Positions 1 to 5,400 of a stretch of 6,174 bases of DNA are shown here, one piece after another. The notes beneath the pieces are model-generated. The model saw only the letters and a program-made list of their open reading frames with translations, ran no database searches and was not told the origin of the DNA. Each line of letters begins with the position of its first letter. The stretch's first letter is position 1. Position numbers and translations under genes: made by a program. Origin of the DNA: a bacterium. Lineage in GTDB: Bacteria; Bacteroidota; Bacteroidia; Bacteroidales; Muribaculaceae. The stretch is from the NCBI GenBank assembly GCA_004559845.1, contig SFWW01000111.1, forward strand, positions 1 through 6,174. Reading direction: 5' to 3'.

Positions 1-108
1 CTCAGCCATAACGGCGACAACCTCGTGATTGCAGCTGATGGCAACTACACCATCAAGCTCTACCCCATCTGCGACGGCAAGAGCTACTGCACTATCACTA
101 AAAACTAA
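1..108 (+). CDS. C-terminal end of a SusE/SusF-like glycan-binding protein (5' truncated)
   Basis: Frame 1 is open from the window edge to a TAA at 106-108, giving the last 35 residues of a protein whose start lies outside the window. The tail contains NGDNLVIAADGNYTI followed by a Y-C-T-I-T-K ending. This is the last-strands pattern of SusE/SusF-type outer-membrane starch-binding domains, where a G-x-Y-T-v/I strand precedes a final 't-I-t-K' strand. An almost parallel stretch, SGDNINLTVAGNYTI, occurs inside the large protein encoded at 2456 onward (8 identities in 15 positions, no gaps), which supports a shared domain type. A terminator begins 29 bases after the stop, so this is probably the last gene of its transcript, perhaps a sus-like operon. 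Only the tail is visible. It could instead be the C-terminal module of an amylase or another secreted enzyme. That it is coding is fairly sure; the family is an inference. Confidence 0.7.
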   Translation, partial: LSHNGDNLVIAADGNYTIKLYPICDGKSYCTITKN

Positions 109-136
109 TCCCATCATAGGATAATCCCAACTAACC

Positions 137-168
137 AAAGGGCGGCCCTCACCAAGGGTCGCCCTTTC
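137..168 (+). terminator. Intrinsic terminator after the upstream gene
   Basis: AAAGGGCGGCCCT (137-149) pairs with AGGGTCGCCCTTT (155-167). This gives a 13-bp stem with one G-U pair and a 5-base loop, followed by a short T-rich end (TTTCT). The stem starts 29 bases after the stop codon at 106-108. The A run on the left arm means it could also act in the minus direction. Confidence 0.85.
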
Positions 169-270
169 TACGTAACGCCCCCAAGTTTTCAACCCCCAAA
201 TCCCGCCACGCTTGCTTATTCCAAAGCCACGAATTTATCGAATTTAACGAATTATCGTTGAGCGCAACCC

Positions 271-287
271 CGCCATCGGAGATGGCG
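271..287. repeat. Short perfect hairpin CGCCATC-GGA-GATGGCG
   Basis: A 7-bp perfect stem closes a GGA triloop on the plus strand. The same hairpin in the opposite orientation (GCCATC-TCC-GATGGC) occurs at 698-712 in unit A. Shortened relics (CGATGGCAGG or CTCCGATGGCAGG) are in units C and E. It lies just before the ATTCGATAA block in unit order. Confidence 0.7.
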
Positions 288-338
288 TATTGTGGTGGGG
301 GGGATGGTGGCTTTGTGGGATGGAAGAGAACAAAAAGT

Positions 339-477
339 CGGGATGCGGGGATGTGAGGGCTAAAGCCCTTTCGTGGGACGGCGAGTGGAATAAAGCCTGA
401 AAACGAGTTTTCAGCTTTATCACCACTCTCGCCCACGGTGGGCTGCTACGCACCCCACTCACATCCCTCGCCACCCG
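339..477. repeat. Long imperfect palindrome of unit I
   Basis: The outer arm CGGGATGCGGGGATGTGAG (339-357) pairs with 458-477, with two mismatches and a single bulged A. An inner hairpin follows. GGCGAGTGG (380-388) pairs with CCACT..CGCC (423-433, two-base bulge). ATAAAG (390-395) pairs with CTTTAT (415-420). CTGAAAA (397-403) pairs with TTTTCAG (408-414) around a CGAG loop. That is about 22 inner and 17 outer Watson-Crick pairs. A local AGGGC-TAAA-GCCCT hairpin (356-369) is an alternative to part of it. The inner sequence has no similarity to the inner part of units C and E, yet it occupies the same place and is also base-paired. Confidence 0.8.
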
Positions 478-640
478 AAAAAAAAGCCGCTTCGCGGAGA
501 AAAAGTCGGCTCCGCCGAAAAAAAAACTGCGCCTATAGCAAACTGTGCCGCATCGTGTGTATCAAGGGTGGTATATCCCTACCTGTGGATTCTCGCCACA
601 ACCGACCCTCCGAGGCTCATCGCTTTGGCTTCGCTATCTC

Positions 641-676
641 CAAGCTGCGCTTCAAGCTGCGCTTCAGGCTGCGCCT
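641..676 (+). repeat. 12-bp tandem repeat, three copies
   Basis: CAAGCTGCGCTT is present twice exactly (641-652 and 653-664) and once as CAGGCTGCGCCT (665-676). It sits inside unit A and has no counterpart in the other units, so it is a local expansion. Confidence 0.85.
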
Positions 677-731
677 TCGCTTGCATGTCCACAATATGCC
701 ATCTCCGATGGCAGGCTTACCACTCGCTGCG

Positions 732-775
732 ATTCGATAAATTCGATAAATTCGATGAATTCGATAAATTCGTGA
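732..775 (+). repeat. 9-bp tandem repeat ATTCGATAA, four copies plus a partial
   Basis: ATTCGATAA occurs at 732-740 and 741-749, as ATTCGATGA at 750-758, and again at 759-767, followed by ATTCGTGA. Units B and E carry a single ATTCGATAA and unit C has ATTCAATAA. The inverted unit has one or two degenerate copies (233-256). This is a lineage-specific amplification of an existing block of the repeat unit. Confidence 0.9.
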
Positions 776-950
776 TTAAGAAAAGCAACAGGCGTGTTTT
801 TTTTCGGCGTAGCCGACTTTTTTTTCGCGAAGCGACTTTTTTTCCGATACGGTGAGGGATGTGAGGGGCGAGCATCGCGAGCCACCGTGGGCGTGACGGC
901 AAAAGATAAGCTTTTTTTATTCGTTTCATGCCACGTGTGCCCCCACTTGG

Positions 951-1173
951 GGATTCGTGCCACAACCGACCGAGGGCAGGTTTGCCCCTCGCAGCAATTC
1001 GATAAATTCGTGATTAAGAAAAGCGGCAGGCGTGTTTTTTTTCGGCGGAGCCGACTTTTTTTTCGCGAAGCGACTTTTTTTCCGATACGGTGAGGGATGT
1101 GAGGGGCGAGCATCGCGAGCCACCGTGGGCGTGCTTTTTTTGTTCGTTTCATGCCACATGAGCCCCCAGCTAT
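951..1173 (+). repeat. Repeat unit B
   Basis: The unit runs from GGATTCGTGCCACAACCGACC to the junction with unit C. The mini-hairpins are TCGGC-GGA-GCCGA (1042-1054) and TCGC-GAA-GCGA (1063-1073), with T tracts of 8, 8 and 7. It is the shortest version: after CACCGTGGGCGTG (about 1120-1132) it passes directly into CTTTTTTTGTTCGTTTCATGCC. The inner stem, the loop and the entire right palindrome arm are therefore gone. Confidence 0.85.
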
Positions 1174-1454
1174 GGATTCTTGCCACGACCGACCCGATGG
1201 CAGGTTTGCCCCTCGCAGCAATTCAATAAATTCGTGACTTAGTAAAGCGGCAGGCGTGTTTTTTTTCGGCGAAGCCGACTTTTTTTTCGCGAAGCGACTT
1301 TTTTTCCGATACGGTGAGGGATGTGAGGGGCGAGCATCGCGAGCCACCGTGGGTGTGACGGCAAAAGATAACGGTGGAGCTTGCTTCCCGTTAGATTTTG
1401 GCATCACACCCACGAAAGGGCGCCAGCCCTCACATCCCCACCGTAGCGGCTTTC
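1174..1454 (+). repeat. Repeat unit C, complete
   Basis: The unit runs from GGATTCTTGCCACGACCGACC through TCGGC-GAA-GCCGA (1266-1278) and TCGC-GAA-GCGA (1287-1297), with T tracts of 8, 8 and 7. It keeps the whole palindrome up to CACCGTAGCGGCTTT. It closely matches unit E over about 240 bases, including GTGACTTAGTAAAGCGGCAGG and the full inner loop. After GCGGCTTT it diverges into the non-repeat island instead of TTTTGTTCGTTTCATGCC. Confidence 0.9.
1306..1449. repeat. 144-bp imperfect palindrome of unit C
   Basis: The outer arms 1306-1331 and 1426-1449 pair over 23 positions, with one mismatch and two single-base bulges. The middle stem CGTGGGTGTGA (1348-1358) pairs perfectly with TCACACCCACG (1404-1414). 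The inner stem GGCAAAAGATAACGG (1360-1374) pairs with CCGTTAGATTTTGGC (1388-1402) at 12 of 15 positions, around a 13-base loop. Between outer and middle stems there is an internal loop, which on the right side can form a local AGGGC-GCCA-GCCCT hairpin (1417-1430). About 46 Watson-Crick pairs in total. The arms resemble the terminal inverted repeats of a MITE, but the palindrome continues to the centre. Confidence 0.85.
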
Positions 1455-1525
1455 ACACCATCATTAACTTTGCCACCAAGTTCTTTGATATGTTTACAAA
1501 AAAGCAATCCTAACATCCACAGACA

Positions 1526-1570
1526 GTGTTTCAGGTGTTTCAAGTGTTTCGGGTGTTTCAGGTGTTTCAT
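1526..1570 (+). repeat. 9-bp tandem repeat GTGTTTCAG, five copies
   Basis: There are five uninterrupted copies: GTGTTTCAG, GTGTTTCAA, GTGTTTCGG, GTGTTTCAG and GTGTTTCAT. Variation falls only in the last two positions of each copy. It is unrelated to the ATTCGATAA repeat, although the period is the same. Confidence 0.92.
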
Positions 1571-1576
1571 TTCGCT

Positions 1577-1610
1577 TTTGGACCACAAAACAGCCCATTT
1601 TTGGTCCAAA
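1577..1610. repeat. 9-bp inverted repeat TTTGGACCA / TGGTCCAAA
   Basis: TTTGGACCA (1577-1585) and TGGTCCAAA (1602-1610) are perfect inverted repeats with a 16-base spacer, just after the 9-mer run. It could be a hairpin or a dimeric protein-binding site. There is no T run after it on either strand. Confidence 0.7.
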
Positions 1611-1657
1611 TCCGAACAAACCCGAAAAACCGGTACCCGGCCACCTCCGCCATAAAA

Positions 1658-1676
1658 TGGGTGCGGAAAACACCCA
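1658..1676 (-). terminator. Possible weak minus-strand terminator
   Basis: TGGGTG (1658-1663) pairs with CACCCA (1671-1676) around a 7-base loop. Read on the minus strand, the stem is followed by TTTTATGG, a weak intrinsic-terminator pattern. No minus-strand gene is visible for it to serve, so it may just be a chance hairpin. Confidence 0.3.
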
Positions 1677-1723
1677 AAAAGGCAATTCACCCACTTGTCT
1701 ACATACACGTTCCCGTCCGGCAA

Positions 1724-1879
1724 GCTATAGGCGTGTTTTTTTTTCGGCGAAGCCGACTTTTTTTTCGCGGAGCGACTTTTTTTCCGATACGGTGAGGGAT
1801 GTGAGGGGCGAGCATCGCGAGCCACCGTGGGCGTGACGGCAAAAGATAACGGTGGAGCTTGCTTCCCGTCCCCAGTTGG
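1724..1879 (+). repeat. Repeat unit D, both ends truncated
   Basis: The unit starts abruptly at GCTATAGGCGTG, lacking the GGATTC and ATTCGATAA blocks. It carries TCGGC-GAA-GCCGA (1744-1756) and TCGC-GGA-GCGA (1765-1775), with T tracts of 9, 8 and 7. It keeps the left palindrome arm and inner sequence up to GCTTGCTTCCCGT (about 1857-1869), then passes into CCCC-AGTT-GGGG (1870-1881), the start of unit E. The right arm is missing. This is the only copy with GGA in the second hairpin. Confidence 0.85.
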
Positions 1880-2195
1880 GGATTCTTGCCACGACCGACC
1901 CTCCGATGGCAGGTTTGCGGGCGGGTGGCGATTCGATAAATTCGTGACTTAGTAAAGCGGCAGGCGTGGTTTTTTTCGGCGGAGCCGACTTTTTTTTCGC
2001 GAAGCGACTTTTTTTCCGATACGGTGAGGGATGTGAGGGGCGAGCATTGCGAGCCACCGTGGGCGTGACGGCAAAAGATAACGGTGGAGCTTGCTTCCCG
2101 TTAGATTTTGGCATCACACCCACGTAAGGGCGTCAGCCCTCACATCCCCACCGTAGCGGCTTTTTTTGTTCGTTTCATGCCACAAGTGCCCCACC
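1880..2195 (+). repeat. Repeat unit E, complete
   Basis: The unit runs from GGATTCTTGCCACGACCGACC through TCGGC-GGA-GCCGA (1976-1988) and TCGC-GAA-GCGA (1997-2007), with T tracts of 7, 8 and 7. It includes the full palindrome and the closing CTTTTTTTGTTCGTTTCATGCCACAAGTG block. It is the reference copy for the full-length unit. The array ends here, about 260 bases before the next start codon. Confidence 0.9.
2016..2159. repeat. 144-bp imperfect palindrome of unit E
   Basis: This palindrome has the same architecture and length as that of unit C. The outer arms are 2016-2041 and 2136-2159. The middle stem is 2058-2068 with 2114-2124, with a single C-A mismatch where C has a T-A pair. The inner stem GGCAAAAGATAACGG pairs with CCGTTAGATTTTGGC. 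The small AGGGC-GTCA-GCCCT hairpin (2127-2140) keeps its stem but has a different loop from C (GCCA) and I (TAAA). Confidence 0.85.
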
Positions 2196-2235
2196 CCCCA
2201 CCTATAGGAATTTGGGATTTATGGGTGGGAGAGAA

Positions 2236-2245
2236 GGGGGGGGGG
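2236..2245 (+). repeat. Homopolymer of ten G
   Basis: There is a run of ten G, preceded by GGGTGGGAGAGAA, about 70 bases upstream of the predicted -7 box. C-rich sequence (CCCACCC at 2190-2196) lies on the other side and can pair with GGGTGGG (2223-2229). Long G tracts are prone to slippage, so length variation between cells is possible. A regulatory effect is speculation. Confidence 0.7.
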
Positions 2246-2291
2246 CGTGTAAACGATTGCATAACTTTTTTTTTAAATGTATATACAAAAA

Positions 2292-2323
2292 TTTAGCTAT
2301 ATCGATTTTTTTTGGTAATTTTG
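2292..2323 (+). promoter_or_regulatory. Predicted Bacteroidetes-type promoter for the large secreted protein
   Basis: TAATTTTG (2316-2323) is an exact match to the Bacteroidetes -7 consensus TAnnTTTG. A weak -33 candidate TTTA (2292-2295, consensus TTTG) lies 20 bases upstream, which is the usual spacing. Transcription would start near 2330 and leave a leader of about 125 bases. The region is strongly AT-rich, in contrast to the repeat array before it. The leader contains CATTTGTA twice (2350-2357 and 2366-2373, 16-base period) and a GTAGCTAC palindrome (2355-2362), a possible but unproven regulator site. Confidence 0.6.
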
Positions 2324-2455
2324 CCGAGAATAGTAGAATAGGAAAACTCCATTTGTAGCTACGTTCATTTGTACAATTTTTTTCAACACAACCCGCTGAA
2401 AACTCTTTTATTAACAACAATATTTAAAAAAAACAATACTAATAACTAAAACACT

Positions 2456-5400
2456 ATGAAGAGATTTTTATTTAAATTCTTTTTTGTGCTCTTTGCGCTC
2501 GTAGCAGCACTACCGGCACAAGCCAATTATGTGTTCTTCAAGAACACAGTAAATTGGTCGAATGTATATGTGTATTTCTACAAGGACAACGAGCCTCATT
2601 GGAATAACAATGGTTCCGGCTCAAGTGGCATTGCTTCAAATGCTATGTCGAAAATATACGGAACCGACATTTATGGATTTGACTACAGCGGCTCATATTC
2701 TTCAACGTACATTTCGTTCACAGAAGGAAACCAGGGGAACTATGACAATTTTCACAAGACAAAAGCTGCCTACCGTGGCGACTTTAGTTTTGACAATCCC
2801 CTATATACTCCTGATGATAAAACTACCAGTACAATCAACGAAACTGTTTACTACAACAGCGGAACTTGGTCTACCATTAACTGGAATGATTACACCTATT
2901 GGATTAAGCACGATTTTGGTGGCACAGGCAACTGGGTGTGGAAGAAGCTCACCTCTAATGGCGATGGCACATACAGTGTTGACGACGTCGTATATGGCGG
3001 TGGAGGATGCAACTATAGCACAAAAGAGAACGACGGCGAGGCTCCATATATAGGAGAACCGACACTGGTTGGCGACCCTAAAAAGGGCGATAATTGTACG
3101 TTTACATTTAATCCCTTAACCAAAACTATTACAATCACCAAGAAAGCTTTGGTGCAGCTTGCAGCGCCTACTTTCAGCCCTGCTGGTGGCGCATACACTT
3201 CTGCTCAAAACGTGACTATTAGCGCTGCAGAAGGTGCTACCATCTACTACACCACTGATAAAACTGTTCCCACTACAAATAGCACGAAGTATAGCGGACC
3301 TATCACCGTTAACGAAACTACCACTATCAGGGCTATTGCCGTGAAAGATGGCTATACCAACAGCGAAATTGCTGAAGCAACTTACACGATTAATAGCACC
3401 ACTCCCACTACCTACAAATACGGAGTGCATGGTCAAATCACCGGCAATTCCGGCTGGGAAACCACAGCTATGACAGATGATGATGGCGACGGTATATGGA
3501 GTTTGACCCGCGGCTTCGTTAAAGGTGATTTTGGCATCAAAAAAATGAATGCCGATGGTAGTCAAGCAGGTTGGTTTGGATGGGATAAACTCGATAAGTC
3601 ATCTGCTGACAACTGTGTGCAATCCGGTGACAACATCAATCTTACCGTTGCCGGCAACTATACTATTTCTTTCAATACCACTACCGAAAAAATTAGCATC
3701 AAAAAATTGGCTGACGGTACAGCCGGCGATATTCCCGTATATCCTGCAGGGGTGAACTCTGAAGCGGAATTGAACGCTTACGACTTTGAAGCTAACCCCG
3801 TTTACTATCTGCTTGCAGATGTGCTTAATGACAACCGCGTAACACCCGAATGGCAGCTGACTAAGGGTGCAGATGGCTTGTATCACCTCAATGGCTTTGC
3901 TATGCGCAACACCGGCGCTGTGAAGGTGCGTCAATACACCAGTGCCGGCACTTATGTGGACTATGCTTCGCAAGAATTCACTAATCTGAGCTCCGAAGGT
4001 CAGCTCTACAATGCTACTTTCGACCCCACCAACAATAGCAATAGCCTCACCCTCGCTAAGGCTTCCGATAGCAAGTTGCCGTTTATTTCGCTGGTGGGTT
4101 ATATGATGCAACAAGACCAAGTCTACGACACACCTCGTGGCGTGGAAAAAACTCCTGAAGGCACCAAGACATCTAAGGGTTGGCAAGAAGCATGGCTCCT
4201 ATATGATGCCAATGGTAAACTGCTCAAAGACCGCAAGGGCAACGTGATGTACAGCACCATGTGGCCGCCGAAGAACCCGGTTTACTTCACCGCAACCATA
4301 AGCGAGAACAACCAACGTCTGTATTCATCCGACCAAATGACCTTCGTTCCGGTGAAAGACGCTGATGGCAACAACGTGGGCAAAACCGGTGCAGAATGGA
4401 AAGCAGAGCTTAAAGCCCTCGATGCAGAGGCTTATACCAACCTCAACCTTGATGACGACAAGACCTACAACCGCTACGTGGTAAGCGATATCTGGTATGT
4501 GGGTGCAGGTAAGATTTGGACCGGCTGGGGTGGTGAAACCACATACGATAACAACAAGCAAATTGCACAGTGGTCGAAACACAAAAACTGGGGTTACAAG
4601 GACAAGAATGCCACCGACACCGAAGGCACAGCCATCGATGCCCAAACCACCTACAATGTGGTAAAAGACAAAGGTAACTTCCTGTTTGAGAATCCTACCT
4701 ACTTCAAAACATTTGAATTCTTCTACGAAACCGGGAAACCTAATGAAAATTCGCAAATCTACACCACGCTGGCATACGGTTCTGCAAGTATTGCAGCACA
4801 GAATGTGAAAGTGGGCGATTCCTACACAAAGGGTAGCTATCAAGCCACAGTGAGCGTTCCCGGAGGCGTGACCATCAGCAACTGGACTATTACTCGCCAC
4901 GATGCAACCACCGATGCGCTCGCTCCTATCGGCAGTGACAACGGTAAGGTGGCAACCTATACCGCCGAGAAGACTGACCCGACTTCCACTACTTTCACAG
5001 TGGATGAAGAAGGTTTGGGTGAAGGTCGTTACTACTACGAATTGACCGTAACCTTTAGCAATGGTCGCACCTCTACCGTGCGCTCCAACCCGTTCGTGAT
5101 TTACTTCCCGAACCAATACAGCTTGGATGCTAACGGTTACCAATTGGTGAAACTCGACACTGATAAGGCTATCGATGGCTACAGCTATGTGACCTACAAC
5201 GCTAAGGCTAACGGCGACCTCTACTTCGTGAATCTCACCACCGATAACAAAGTTGCCAACTTCCGTGTTGCCACTTCTGCAGAACGCGAAACCGTGAACG
5301 GCTACTTCGCTGCCAATAGCGGCATTAAGTGGACCGACAAGGTGTTCGTTTACGCTCCAGTGCCTGCTGAATTTAAGGTAGACGCAGAAAAGACCAATGC

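Larger units (their letters stand above)
230..541 (-). repeat. Repeat unit I, inverted copy
   Basis: Read on the minus strand from 541 down, this stretch has the same order of parts as the direct units: GCTATAGGCG, a T tract, TCGGC-GGA-GCCGA (518-506), a T tract, CCGC-GAA-GCGG (497-487) and a T tract. It continues with a GAGGGATGTGAG arm, a long hairpin, GGGC-TTTA-GCCC, the CTCACATCCCC arm, a TTTTTGTTC motif and CCATCTCCGATGGC, and it ends in ATTCGATAAATTCGTGGC. It is much more diverged from A-E than they are from each other. Its second mini-hairpin has a C-G outer pair where the direct copies have T-A. The GCTATAGGCG edge is shared with the left edge of unit D (1724-1733). Confidence 0.85.
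587..950 (+). repeat. Repeat unit A
   Basis: The unit runs from GGATTCTCGCCACAACCGACC to the CCCCACTTGG at its junction with unit B. The first mini-hairpin is TCGGC-GTA-GCCGA (804-816) and the second TCGC-GAA-GCGA (825-835). The T tracts before, between and after them are 8, 8 and 7 bases. After ACGGCAAAAGATAA (about 896-909) the sequence jumps straight to GCTTTTTTTATTCGTTTCATG, so the right half of the long palindrome is missing. The unit is longer than the others because it carries the 12-bp and 9-bp tandem expansions. Confidence 0.85.
1455..1723. other. Non-repeat island inside the array, no gene seen
   Basis: This stretch has no similarity to the repeat units and fills roughly one missing unit between C and D. 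It holds a run of five 9-mers (1526-1570), a 9-bp inverted repeat (1577-1610) and a small GGGTG/CACCC hairpin (1658-1676). Short open frames on both strands have no recognisable motif and run into repeat sequence. I see no convincing promoter or start context. Confidence 0.6.
230..2195. repeat. Degenerate intergenic repeat array (one inverted plus five direct units)
   Basis: This 2-kb stretch contains no credible gene. It is built from a composite unit whose parts recur in fixed order: GGATTCnTGCCACnACCGACC, then an ATTCGATAAATTCGTG block, then GGCGTG plus a T tract, a first mini-hairpin, a T tract, a second mini-hairpin and a T tract. Next come CCGATACGGTGAGGGATGTG, GGCGAGCATCGCGAGCCACC and an inner palindrome. 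GCCCTCACATCCCCACCG, a T tract and TTCGTTTCATGCCAC close the unit. Using the GGCGTG landmark, direct copies start at 791, 1029, 1253, 1730 and 1963. The spacings are 238, 224, 477 and 233 bases, so one interval is double length. A sixth copy lies in reverse at 230-541. The short minus-strand frames here recode the same repeat as Arg/Lys/Ser/Pro-rich peptides and are not genes. I do not recognise a named family. It could be a REP/BIME-like or MITE-like element, or a structured RNA. Confidence 0.9.

Noticed and set aside
804..842. Mini-hairpins followed by T runs as ordinary intrinsic terminators
   Set aside because: Stems of 4-5 bp are shorter than normal terminator stems, they come in pairs with T tracts on both sides, and no gene ends nearby. 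Some terminator activity cannot be excluded.
664..1413. 249-codon open frame on the minus strand across units A-C
   Set aside because: It translates the repeat units themselves. The peptide repeats SHPSPYRKKSRFAKKKSA-type blocks, the start context is poor, and there is no domain. It stays open because the repeats lack stops in that frame.
1306..1449. Complete insertion sequence with terminal inverted repeats
   Set aside because: The arms look like terminal inverted repeats, but the element is only 144 bp and has no transposase. Its palindrome continues to the centre and I see no target-site duplication. At most it is a MITE-like relic.
791..2015. CRISPR array
   Set aside because: The repeats are long (over 100 bases), diverged, unevenly spaced and separated by related rather than unique sequence. 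No cas gene is visible.
1725..2123. 132-codon minus-strand frame and similar small frames on both strands at 149-2123
   Set aside because: These are the same repeat-derived Lys/Arg/Ser/Pro-rich translation or low-complexity runs. None has a recognisable motif, promoter or conserved start.
2562..3053. 163-codon plus-strand frame starting inside the large gene
   Set aside because: It is an out-of-frame overlap with the start of the large gene. The real frame begins at 2456 and explains the region.
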